From JAAYLC01 sp035654795 (GTDB lineage: Bacteria > Bacteroidota > Bacteroidia > Flavobacteriales > Flavobacteriaceae), in contig DASRWC010000081.1 in the NCBI GenBank assembly GCA_035654795.1, positions 1 to 31,878 of the forward strand: a stretch of DNA of 31,878 nucleotides. The letters run 5' to 3'. The notes beneath the pieces were generated by a model. That model did not search any database and was not told the origin of the DNA. It saw only the letters and a list, made by a program, of their open reading frames with translations. The first letter of the stretch is position 1. Each line of letters begins with the position of its first letter. A program made the translations under genes and the position numbers. Positions 16,343 through 23,730 of the stretch are shown piece after piece.

Positions 16343-18583
16343 TTAGTTTGCCACTTCACTGATGAATTTGATGCGATACAACCTTAATTCTTCTTCCTCA
16401 TAATCACCGTCAAATTCATTGAGTGCTTCCTCAATTTTATCTGACTCAGCTTCCAAGAAGTAATCGTGCAATTCCTCTTGATCGTCTTCATCCAGAATCT
16501 CGTCAATCCAGTAACTGATATTCAACTTCGTTCCGCTATACACAATAGATTCCATTTCTTTTATAAACTCAGCCATTTCCATTCCCTTTGCCTCTGCAAT
16601 ATCAGGAAGAGACAATTTTCGATCTACGTTCTGGATGATATATAGTTTCAAAGCACTATTGCTTCCTGTAGAACGAACCACGAAATCCTCCGGCCGAATA
16701 ATGTCATTTTCTTCCACATAAGATTCGATCAACTTTAGAAACGGCTTTCCATATTTTTTGGCTTTTCCTTCACCTACTCCGTGAACATTGGCTAATTCCT
16801 CCAAAGTGATGGGATATTTAAGGGCCATATCCTGTAGGGAAGGTTCCTGAAAAATAACATATGGAGGAAGGTTTAGCATGTCTGCTTGTTTTTTCAGTTC
16901 TTTTTTTAGAAGCTTAAAGAGGTTTTCATCTACAACCTCTTCTGTTTTCATTCCACTTTCTCCTTTGTCTGCATCACTTTCTTCAAAAGAATGATCTTCA
17001 GTCATCATAAAAGAAGTTGGCGCATCTATAAAATCTTTTCCTTTTTGGGTAAGGTGAATAATTCCATAGGTTTCAATTTCTTTTTTAAGATAATCATTCA
17101 CAAGAAGTTGCCTTAAAAGAGCCATCCAATAAGAAGATTCTTTTTCTTTCCCCCCTCCAAAAAAGGGCTGTGTATCTGTGCGATGAGATTTAATCAATGC
17201 GTTTGTTTTTCCCACGAGCACATTTACAATTTCCTTGGATTTGTATTGTTCGTTTGTCTTTGCAACCGTTTGGAGCAATTTCACTGCGTCATCTTTTGCT
17301 TCGTGTTTCTTCTTAGGATGTCTCATGTTATCATCCATCATCCCTCCTTCGCCTGTTTCGTTATCAAAATCTTCTCCAAAATAATGAAGAATAAACTTTC
17401 GTCGTGAAATGGATGTTTCTGCATAAGCAACTATTTCTTGCAGCAGTGCTTGTCCTATTTCTTGCTCGGCTACAGGTTTACCGCTCATAAATTTTTCGAG
17501 TTTTTCAACATCTTTGTAGCTATAGAAAGCTAGGCAATGCCCTTCTCCCCCATCCCTACCGGCTCGTCCGGTTTCTTGGTAATAACTTTCAATGGATTTT
17601 GGGATGTCATTGTGAATCACAAACCGAACATCAGGCTTGTCAATACCCATTCCAAAGGCAATTGTTGCGACCACCACATCCACATCTTCCATTAAAAACA
17701 TGTCTTGATGTTTTACTCGGGTTTTGGCATCAAGTCCGGCATGATAAGGAACAGCTTTAATGCCGTTTACCTGTAGTATCTGTGCGAGTTCTTCCACTCT
17801 CTTTCGGCTCAAGCAGTAGATAATTCCGCTTTTTCCGGAATTCTGTTTCACAAACCGTGTAATGTCAGAATCTATATTTTTGGTCTTGGGTCTTATTTCA
17901 TAATACAGATTCGGGCGGTTAAAAGATGCCTTAAACGTATTGGCATTTGGCATAGCCAGGTTTTTCAGAATATCTTCCTGAACTTTTGGGGTTGCCGTTG
18001 CTGTTAGACCGATAATCGGGATGTCTTTTCCGATACGTTCTATGATACTCTTTAAATTCCGGTATTCCGGTCTAAAATCGTGGCCCCATTCACTGATACA
18101 ATGCGCCTCATCGATAGCCATAAAAGAAATCTTCTGTTTTTGAAGAAATTCTACATATTCGTCTTTCGTCAGGGATTCGGGAGCCACATAGAGAAGTTTT
18201 GTGACGCCCCGCTCAATATCATCTTTTACGGTGCGAACTTCTGTTTTATTTAAAGATGAATTTAATACATGAGCAATTCCTTCTTCAGAAGATAACGCAC
18301 GCAAAGCATCTACTTGATTTTTCATTAGTGCGATAAGCGGAGACACCACTATGGCAGTTCCTTCTTTCATTAAAGCCGGCAACTGATAACACAAAGATTT
18401 TCCCCCGCCCGTAGGCATAATAACAAAGGTGTTTTCACCACGCAATACACTCTTTACAACCTCTTCCTGCAGTCCTTTGAATCTACTAAATCCAAAATAC
18501 TTTTTTAAGGCTGCATACAAATCATTTTCTATCACTTCTGTCAAAATATTAATGAGATTTAATTTTTTAAACCTGTACAACAT
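16343..18583 (-). CDS. recQ: RecQ-family DNA helicase with altered zinc-binding segment
   Basis: A 3'-5' DNA helicase of recombination repair, 746 residues from the ATG or about 733 from an in-frame TTG at 18544 (MTEVIENDLYAALKKYFG), which fits the family start better. Helicase motifs are intact: FKGLQEEVV, Walker A MPTGGGKSLCYQLP, DEAHCISEWGHDFRPEY, GLTATATPKV, YYQETGRAGRDG. A winged-helix RQC region and an HRDC-like domain (LEELANVHGVGEGKAKKYG) follow, then an acidic C-terminal extension. The zinc-binding cysteines expected after the helicase core are absent: the region reads AETSISRRKFILHYFGEDF then GGMMDDNMRHP. The gene is divergent from kdsD. Confidence 0.95.
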   Translation of the reverse strand: MLYRFKKLNLINILTEVIENDLYAALKKYFGFSRFKGLQEEVVKSVLRGENTFVIMPTGGGKSLCYQLPALMKEGTAIVVSPLIALMKNQVDALRALSSEEGIAHVLNSSLNKTEVRTVKDDIERGVTKLLYVAPESLTKDEYVEFLQKQKISFMAIDEAHCISEWGHDFRPEYRNLKSIIERIGKDIPIIGLTATATPKVQEDILKNLAMPNANTFKASFNRPNLYYEIRPKTKNIDSDITRFVKQNSGKSGIIYCLSRKRVEELAQILQVNGIKAVPYHAGLDAKTRVKHQDMFLMEDVDVVVATIAFGMGIDKPDVRFVIHNDIPKSIESYYQETGRAGRDGGEGHCLAFYSYKDVEKLEKFMSGKPVAEQEIGQALLQEIVAYAETSISRRKFILHYFGEDFDNETGEGGMMDDNMRHPKKKHEAKDDAVKLLQTVAKTNEQYKSKEIVNVLVGKTNALIKSHRTDTQPFFGGGKEKESSYWMALLRQLLVNDYLKKEIETYGIIHLTQKGKDFIDAPTSFMMTEDHSFEESDADKGESGMKTEEVVDENLFKLLKKELKKQADMLNLPPYVIFQEPSLQDMALKYPITLEELANVHGVGEGKAKKYGKPFLKLIESYVEENDIIRPEDFVVRSTGSNSALKLYIIQNVDRKLSLPDIAEAKGMEMAEFIKEMESIVYSGTKLNISYWIDEILDEDDQEELHDYFLEAESDKIEEALNEFDGDYEEEELRLYRIKFISEVAN

Positions 18584-18613
18584 TGTTTATAGCAGTCAAC
18601 AATTGTAATTTTG
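18583..18613 (+). promoter_or_regulatory. Candidate promoter TTG-N20-TAATTTTG upstream of kdsD
   Basis: TTG at 18583-18585 and TAATTTTG at 18606-18613 have a 20-bp spacer, within the Bacteroidota range. It would give a leader of roughly 110 nt for kdsD. A second candidate lies next to the gene. Confidence 0.4.
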
Positions 18614-18692
18614 CACCGGTTTTTGATGCTACTGTCATAGCCGAATTAGAAAATAGGAATTTAATTTTTTCCATTTTTAAATATACTAAAAC

Positions 18693-18722
18693 TTGATTCA
18701 ATCCCAAACTTTCTTACTTTTA
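18693..18722 (+). promoter_or_regulatory. Candidate kdsD promoter TTG-N19-TACTTTTA
   Basis: TTG at 18693-18695 and TACTTTTA (one mismatch to TAnnTTTG) at 18715-18722 have a 19-bp spacer. The element ends 5 bp before the TTG start at 18728, so transcription from it would be essentially leaderless. Confidence 0.4.
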
Positions 18723-18727
18723 AAAAA

Positions 18728-19693
18728 TTGAAAACAAACACAGAAATAATTAGTCTTGCCAAAGCTACAATAGAAACAGAGAGCAAAGCAATTGCGGGTT
18801 TAAAAGAATTTGTAGATGACGAATTTGCGAGCGCTGTTATTTCCATTTTTAATTCTACCGGAAGAGTAGTTATTACGGGGATTGGAAAGAGCGCAAATAT
18901 AGCGACTAAAATTGTAGCTACTCTCAATTCCACGGGGACACCCTCAATTTTTATGCATGCTGCTGATGCCATCCATGGAGATTTAGGAACCATTCAAGAC
19001 GAAGACATTGTAATTTGTATTTCAAAAAGCGGAAATACTCCTGAAATTAAAGTTCTGGTACCTCTTATTAAAGCTGCCGGAAACACGCTGATAGCCATTA
19101 CAGGTAATCCGAACTCATTCCTGGGAACACAAGCCGATTTTGTGCTGAATGCTTTTGTGGAAAAAGAGGCTTGTCCAAATAATCTTGCTCCTACCTCAAG
19201 TACCACGGCACAGCTTGTTATTGGCGATGCCTTGGCAATGTGTCTTTTGGATTTACACGGATTTTCAGATAAAGACTTTGCGCGCTATCATCCCGGAGGC
19301 TCTTTAGGGAAACAACTTTATATGCGAGTGAGTGACCTGACTTCTCTCAATGCACGACCACAGGTTTCTCCGGATACCGATTTGAAAAAAGTCATCGTTG
19401 AAATATCAGAGAAAATGCTGGGAGTAACTGCTGTGCTGGAGCATGATAAAATTGTAGGAATAATTACAGATGGCGATTTAAGGCGGATGCTCACTAAGGA
19501 AGTAGATTTCCCCACGCTCACTGCCAAAGACATTATGACCAAAAATCCGAAGATGATAGATAATAATGCTATGGCAGTGGAGGCAATGAAAATGATGGAT
19601 GCCAACGGAATTACACAACTTCTGGCTCATGAAGACGGGAAATACTGTGGGGTTGTTCACATCCATAACCTTACCCGTGAGGGCATTATTTAA
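18728..19693 (+). CDS. kdsD: D-arabinose-5-phosphate isomerase (KpsF/GutQ/KdsD family)
   Basis: A 321-residue enzyme converting ribulose 5-phosphate to arabinose 5-phosphate, the first committed step to Kdo of LPS. A SIS domain (about 30-170) has GRVVITGIGKSANIATKI and CISKSGNTPEI. The conserved YHPGGSLGKQL segment follows, then two CBS domains (about 205-321, LTSLNARPQVSPDT ... GIITDGDLRRML ... HIHNLTREGII). The start is TTG at 18728 (KTNTEIISLAKATIE); no upstream ATG is available in frame. It opens a forward run with tatC, an AhpD-like gene and lptB, in which kdsD and lptB share LPS biogenesis. Confidence 0.95.
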   Translation: MKTNTEIISLAKATIETESKAIAGLKEFVDDEFASAVISIFNSTGRVVITGIGKSANIATKIVATLNSTGTPSIFMHAADAIHGDLGTIQDEDIVICISKSGNTPEIKVLVPLIKAAGNTLIAITGNPNSFLGTQADFVLNAFVEKEACPNNLAPTSSTTAQLVIGDALAMCLLDLHGFSDKDFARYHPGGSLGKQLYMRVSDLTSLNARPQVSPDTDLKKVIVEISEKMLGVTAVLEHDKIVGIITDGDLRRMLTKEVDFPTLTAKDIMTKNPKMIDNNAMAVEAMKMMDANGITQLLAHEDGKYCGVVHIHNLTREGII

Positions 19694-19702
19694 CAAACTT
19701 TC

Positions 19703-20548
19703 TTGAAAAACATGACAAAACAAGCCAAAGCTCCCAATCCTGAAAAACAAATGTCTTTTCTGGCGCATCTGGAAGAACTGCGATGGCATCTCATCCGGTC
19801 TACGATAGCTGTCCTGGTGCTGGCTGTAGTGGCTTTTATTTTCAAAAAATTTATTTTTGACACGCTCATTTTCGGACCTGTAAAGCCGGATTTCTGGACT
19901 TACCGCATGTTTTGCAAACTTTCTCAAACCATGGGAATGGATTCGTTCTGTTTTCAGGAAATGCCCTTTGGAATCCAAGCTTTAAAAATGGCAAGTCAGT
20001 TTTCAACACACCTATGGACCTCTATCTATGCCGGCATAATTCTGGCTTTTCCGTATGTTCTTTATGAATTTTGGAAATTTATTAGCCCCGGACTTAAAGA
20101 GAACGAACGTAAATCAAGTCGGGGATTTATAGTAGTGGCTTCCTTGTTGTTTTTCCTGGGTGTCCTTTTCGGATATTATCTGATAACACCGCTTTCCATC
20201 AATTTCCTGGGAGGTTATCAGGTAAGTGAAGAGGTAGTAAATCAGTTTGATTTAGAATCTTATATTTCCGTTGTTCGAACCTCTGTTTTGGCAAGCGGAA
20301 TTATTTTTGAACTGCCTATCATAATGTTCATTCTGACTAAAATAGGTTTGGTAACTCCTGAGGGACTTAAGAAGTATCGAAAAATATCCATTGTAATAAT
20401 TCTTGTACTTTCGGCAGCCATCACCCCGCCCGATGTTGCCAGCCAAATAATCGTGGCCATCCCGATACTGATTCTCTACGAAGCAAGTATTTATATTTCT
20501 AAAATGGTTCTAAAAAAAGAGAAGAAAAATGCAGCACAACAAAATTGA
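19703..20548 (+). CDS. tatC: TatC, Sec-independent protein translocase subunit
   Basis: A polytopic inner-membrane receptor for twin-arginine signal peptides, which works with TatA-type subunits. It has 281 residues from TTG 19703, or 278 from the ATG at 19712. The N-terminal FLAHLEELRWHLIRS is the TatC signature, followed by hydrophobic segments starting near residues 30, 110, 145, 195 and 230. The conserved FPYVLYEFWKFISPGLKENERK loop is present. The periplasmic loop between the first two membrane segments is long and carries two cysteines. No TatA/E gene is in the window. Its 3' end overlaps the next gene by 20 bp. Confidence 0.95.
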   Translation: MKNMTKQAKAPNPEKQMSFLAHLEELRWHLIRSTIAVLVLAVVAFIFKKFIFDTLIFGPVKPDFWTYRMFCKLSQTMGMDSFCFQEMPFGIQALKMASQFSTHLWTSIYAGIILAFPYVLYEFWKFISPGLKENERKSSRGFIVVASLLFFLGVLFGYYLITPLSINFLGGYQVSEEVVNQFDLESYISVVRTSVLASGIIFELPIIMFILTKIGLVTPEGLKKYRKISIVIILVLSAAITPPDVASQIIVAIPILILYEASIYISKMVLKKEKKNAAQQN

Positions 20549-20876
20549 AGAATTTAATGCCTACCGTTCTAAAATGAATGAAAAATTATTGGCAGATAAC
20601 AACAAAATAATTAAACGAATCTTCAATCTGGATACAAATGCTTATCGGGAGGGAGCACTCTCAAAGAAAACAAAAGAGCTCTTGGGGTTAGGGAATTCGC
20701 TGGTTTTAAGATGTGACGATTGCGTAATGTATCACCTTGAAGAATGTTTTAAGCTGAACATATCCAAAGAAGAAGTAGTGGAAGCCATGTCTGTTTCACT
20801 CCTTATTGGCGGCACCATTGTTATTCCGCACCTTCGGCGGGCTTATGAATATTGGGAAGCTCTTGAAAATGCCTGA
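20529..20876 (+). CDS. AhpD-like / carboxymuconolactone decarboxylase-family protein
   Basis: A 115-residue cytoplasmic protein of the AhpD/CMD fold. The redox motif C62-D-D-C65-V-M-Y-H69, with a glutamate at residue 50 before it, corresponds to the E...CxxC...H proton-relay site of AhpD alkylhydroperoxidase-type enzymes. A peroxide- or thiol-linked role is therefore more likely than muconolactone decarboxylation. The ATG lies inside the end of tatC (20-bp overlap), indicating translational coupling. The true electron donor and substrate are unknown. Confidence 0.85.
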   Translation: MQHNKIEEFNAYRSKMNEKLLADNNKIIKRIFNLDTNAYREGALSKKTKELLGLGNSLVLRCDDCVMYHLEECFKLNISKEEVVEAMSVSLLIGGTIVIPHLRRAYEYWEALENA

Positions 20877-20904
20877 GCTAATTTTAGAGCAAAACCGTTA
20901 CCTT

Positions 20905-20912
20905 TATCTTCG
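20905..20912 (+). promoter_or_regulatory. Possible minus-7 element TATCTTCG for lptB
   Basis: TATCTTCG differs from TAnnTTTG at one position and ends 13 bp before the lptB ATG. It could give lptB its own short-leader transcript within the kdsD-lptB run. Confidence 0.35.
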
Positions 20913-20925
20913 AAAACCATTTTAA

Positions 20926-21666
20926 ATGAAACTGAGAGCTGAGAATCTGATCAAGACTTACAAGGGTAGAAATGTTGTAAAAGGAATATCTGTAGAGGTT
21001 AATAAAGGAGAAATTGTTGGATTATTGGGACCCAACGGTGCCGGGAAGACCACCTCCTTTTATATGATCGTGGGTCTAATAAAACCCAATGGCGGAAAAA
21101 TCTACCTTGACGGGAAAGACATCACCAAATACCCGATGTACAAAAGAGCCCAAAATGGAATCGGATATCTGGCACAGGAGGCATCGGTTTTCCGAAAATT
21201 AAGTATTGAGGATAATATTCTCAGTGTGTTGCAACTCACCAAGCTATCCAAGAAAGAACAACATGCAAAAATGGAATCTCTTATTGAAGAGTTCGGGTTA
21301 GGTCATATCCGTAAAAACCGTGGTGACTTGCTAAGTGGAGGCGAAAGACGTAGAACAGAGATTGCGCGCGCTTTGGCCACCGACCCAAGTTTTATTCTTC
21401 TTGATGAACCTTTTGCCGGTGTAGATCCTGTGGCTGTAGAAGATATCCAGCGCATTGTGGCGCAACTGAAGAATAAGAACATTGGTATTCTTATCACCGA
21501 CCACAACGTGCAGGAAACTCTGGCTATTACCGATAGAACTTACTTGATGTTTGAAGGAAGTATTTTGAAACACGGAATTCCCGAAGAACTCGCTGAGGAT
21601 GAAATGGTCCGGAAGGTGTACTTAGGACAGAATTTTGAACTTCGGAAGAAAAAACTGGAATTTTAA
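20926..21666 (+). CDS. lptB: LPS export ABC transporter ATP-binding protein LptB
   Basis: A 246-residue cytoplasmic ATPase that, with LptF and LptG, powers extraction of LPS from the inner membrane. Walker A GPNGAGKTT lies at residues 35-43. LSGGERRRTEIARAL is the signature, and ILLDEPFAGVDPVAVEDIQ (Walker B, with the LptB-type FAGVDP) and TDHNVQETL (H-loop) follow. The EASVFRKLS segment in the Q-loop region is also typical of LptB. Lpt partners are not in the window. It lies downstream of kdsD, tatC and the AhpD-like gene, in keeping with envelope assembly. Confidence 0.95.
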   Translation: MKLRAENLIKTYKGRNVVKGISVEVNKGEIVGLLGPNGAGKTTSFYMIVGLIKPNGGKIYLDGKDITKYPMYKRAQNGIGYLAQEASVFRKLSIEDNILSVLQLTKLSKKEQHAKMESLIEEFGLGHIRKNRGDLLSGGERRRTEIARALATDPSFILLDEPFAGVDPVAVEDIQRIVAQLKNKNIGILITDHNVQETLAITDRTYLMFEGSILKHGIPEELAEDEMVRKVYLGQNFELRKKKLEF

Positions 21667-21758
21667 GTTTATTTATTTCTTCGTAAAGAGCTTTTTCTCC
21701 CTTCTTTTTCAATCTTTCTACACCCACGCTTCATATGGTAAAGAATGTAGTATTCTGT

Positions 21759-21766
21759 TATCTTTG
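21759..21766 (+). promoter_or_regulatory. Minus-7 element TATCTTTG for sdaA
   Basis: An exact TAnnTTTG match 20 bp upstream of the sdaA ATG at 21787; it implies a leader of about 15 nt. No minus-33 TTG was recognised. Confidence 0.55.
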
Positions 21767-21786
21767 TTGCCCCATAAAAATTTAAA

Positions 21787-23211
21787 ATGGAAAGTATTAG
21801 TGTTTTTGACATGTTGTCTATCGGTGTTGGTCCATCCAGTTCTCACACCCTCGGACCCTGGCGTGCAGCTCTTCGTTGGATCGACGAATTAAAAGAAGCA
21901 CACAAATTCCACCTTATTAAAAGCCTGAAAGTAGATTTATACGGATCGCTTTCGCTCACCGGCAAAGGGCATGCCACAGATATTGCCGTGATGCTTGGTC
22001 TTTGCGGATTCGATCCTGAGACTTTTCCTATTGATGATATTCAGAAAGAAGTAGATGCCATAAACGCGAACTATTTGCTGATACTAAACTCTGAATTGCC
22101 CGTTCCTTTTAATCCAAAAGAGCAAATCATATTCAACCGGAATTTTCTGGACTTTCATCCAAACGGAATCACTTTTACTGCCTCATTTCATGATGGAAGT
22201 AGCACCTCAGATTCTTTCTATTCCATAGGCGGAGGATTTGTGGTAAAAGAAGAGCGGAAAAATGAGAAGATCAAAATGGAAGCCTTTTCTCATTTCCCCT
22301 ATCCTATTGAAAAAGGGACTGAACTTTCCGCATATTGTCGAGCTCAGCAGAAAACCATCTCAGAGATTGTTCTGGAAAATGAACGTTCTCTTCGCACAGA
22401 TGAAGAGATTGACGAGGGACTTCGAGCTATCTGGGAAGTGATGTTAGATTCCATGTATGTGGGCTGCCATACTGAAGGAATCTTACCCGGCGGACTAAAC
22501 GTTACACGTCGTGCGTTTAATATGAACAAAAATCTGATTGGTGATAAACAATATTCCAATGCCGAAGAGTGGATCACTGCTATTCGAAATACAAAAGTTT
22601 ATTTCAGACAGATTTTGAAATGGGTTTCATGTTTTGCCTTAGCCGTAAATGAGGTAAATGCCTCTTTAGGACGTGTGGTTACTGCTCCTACCAACGGAAG
22701 TGCAGGAGTGATTCCGGCAGTTTTGATGTATTACTTGGTCATTGAAAATCATAAAGCCGGTTTTGAGCACATCAAGAAATTTTTGCTTACCGCGAGCGAA
22801 ATTGGCAGCATCTTCAAAAAAGGCGCAACCATTTCAGCAGCTATGGGTGGATGTCAGGCAGAAATAGGAGTATCCTCTTCCATGGCAGCCGGAGCGTTAT
22901 GTGAATTAATGGGAGGAACACCTGATCAATGCTTGATGGCCAGCGAAATAGCCATGGAACACCATCTCGGCCTTACATGCGATCCGATAGCCGGACTTGT
23001 TCAAATTCCGTGCATTGAACGAAATGCCATGGGCGCCATCAAGGCAATAAATGCTTGTGAGATAGCCTTGCATAGTGATCCTGCGAAAGCCAAAGTCCCT
23101 CTTGATGCCGTGGTAGCAACCATGTGGGAAACCGCTAAGGATATGACTTCAAAATATAAGGAAACCAGCGAAGGTGGATTGGCGGTACAGGTGAATATTA
23201 GTGATTGTTAG
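21787..23211 (+). CDS. sdaA: L-serine ammonia-lyase (iron-sulfur type)
   Basis: A 474-residue single-chain L-serine dehydratase that converts serine to pyruvate and ammonia using a 4Fe-4S cluster. The N-terminal regulatory domain contains SVFDMLSIGVGPSSSHTLGP and GSLSLTGKGHATD. The catalytic half has VVTAPTNGSAGVIPAVL and the cluster cysteines in GGCQAEIGVSSSMAAG, LTCDPIAGLVQIPCIERN. Length and motif order match the alpha-beta fused bacterial form. It has its own minus-7 element and is followed by a 519-bp repeat-rich spacer. With glyA elsewhere in the window it links serine to pyruvate and one-carbon metabolism. Confidence 0.96.
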   Translation: MESISVFDMLSIGVGPSSSHTLGPWRAALRWIDELKEAHKFHLIKSLKVDLYGSLSLTGKGHATDIAVMLGLCGFDPETFPIDDIQKEVDAINANYLLILNSELPVPFNPKEQIIFNRNFLDFHPNGITFTASFHDGSSTSDSFYSIGGGFVVKEERKNEKIKMEAFSHFPYPIEKGTELSAYCRAQQKTISEIVLENERSLRTDEEIDEGLRAIWEVMLDSMYVGCHTEGILPGGLNVTRRAFNMNKNLIGDKQYSNAEEWITAIRNTKVYFRQILKWVSCFALAVNEVNASLGRVVTAPTNGSAGVIPAVLMYYLVIENHKAGFEHIKKFLLTASEIGSIFKKGATISAAMGGCQAEIGVSSSMAAGALCELMGGTPDQCLMASEIAMEHHLGLTCDPIAGLVQIPCIERNAMGAIKAINACEIALHSDPAKAKVPLDAVVATMWETAKDMTSKYKETSEGGLAVQVNISDC

Positions 23212-23229
23212 TTAATTCAGGAAGCTGCT

Positions 23230-23288
23230 CCACTTGGCTTTGACAAGTGACAAAGGACACCGCTTCGCTCTGACGAAGGACGGAGGAC
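23230..23288. repeat. Two tandem hairpin-headed units within the mosaic
   Basis: Two units of about 29 bp, starting at 23230 and 23260, align at 21 of 29 positions. Each starts with a small inverted repeat (CACTTG-N7-CAAGTG; CTTCG-N6-CGAAG) and continues into GAC-containing heptads. A third copy begins at 23524. Confidence 0.7.
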
Positions 23289-23417
23289 GAAGAAAAGACT
23301 ACTTTCAATTCTCAATTTCCAATACTCAATATTCAACTCTGGAGATATTAGATATAAGACATGAGATATTAGACTCTTCTTCATTCTCTTCTGTCAGTCC
23401 TGATTCTTGCTTCTTAA

Positions 23418-23446
23418 GTCGCGGACTCGGCGGAAAACTCCGCGAC
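23418..23446. repeat. GC-rich inverted repeat GTCGCGGA / TCCGCGAC
   Basis: Perfect 8-bp arms at 23418-23425 and 23439-23446 around a 13-nt loop, in the middle of the AT-rich heptad mosaic. GC content contrasts sharply with the flanks. No T-run follows, so it is not a classical terminator. Confidence 0.65.
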
Positions 23447-23523
23447 CTATGCGTGGAATTTCCAGATGTTAAATTTAAAACATGAGATGTTAAATTGAGA
23501 TACTAGATAAAGGACGAACGACC

Positions 23524-23571
23524 CCGCTTCGCTCTGACGAAGGACGAAGGACAACTTTCAATTCTCAATTT
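23524..23571. repeat. Second copy of the hairpin unit and CAATTCT block
   Basis: 23524-23546 repeats 23260-23282 exactly (23 bp). 23554-23571 repeats 23301-23318 exactly (18 bp), in the same order and orientation. The spacing differs (264 versus 253 bp), so the segment between the two identical stretches differs in length by 11 bp. Confidence 0.75.
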
Positions 23572-23730
23572 TCTTATGTCGTCAAATTACCATTCATTAC
23601 CTCTATGTTCTGTGTTGTATGTTCTATGCCCCATTTCCTGCTTCCTGCCTCCTGCTTCTTGCTTCCAAGGAAAAGCCAGCCCTCTACGTATCCATATTTT
23701 TTATACTTTTACTTTTTTAAATTCTAAATT

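Larger units (their letters stand above)
23212..23730. repeat. 519-bp intergenic mosaic of degenerate 7-bp tandem repeats
   Basis: Non-coding spacer between sdaA and panB with several blocks of strict 7-bp periodicity. CAA recurs at 23306, 23313, 23320, 23327, 23334. GAT/GAC recurs at 23344, 23351, 23358, 23365, 23372. GAC or GAT recurs at 23499, 23506, 23513, 23520. TG recurs at 23606, 23613, 23620, 23627. TGC recurs at 23639, 23646, 23653, 23660. GAC triplets 7 bp apart occur at 23242-23256 and 23272-23286. Block consensus differs (CAATTCT, AGATATT, AGGACGA, CTATGTT, CCTGCTT), but on one strand or the other most units begin with an AGA/AGG-like purine triplet. Short inverted repeats separate blocks. 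No reading frame with recognisable product was found. Confidence 0.85.

Noticed and set aside
23234..23485. 83-codon open frame within the heptad mosaic
   Set aside because: It covers the repeat blocks, has repeat-derived composition and no resemblance to any protein. The 7-bp period cycles through all frames.
23230..23666. CRISPR array in the sdaA-panB spacer
   Set aside because: The repeats are 7 bp with no unique spacers of regular length, and no cas genes are present.
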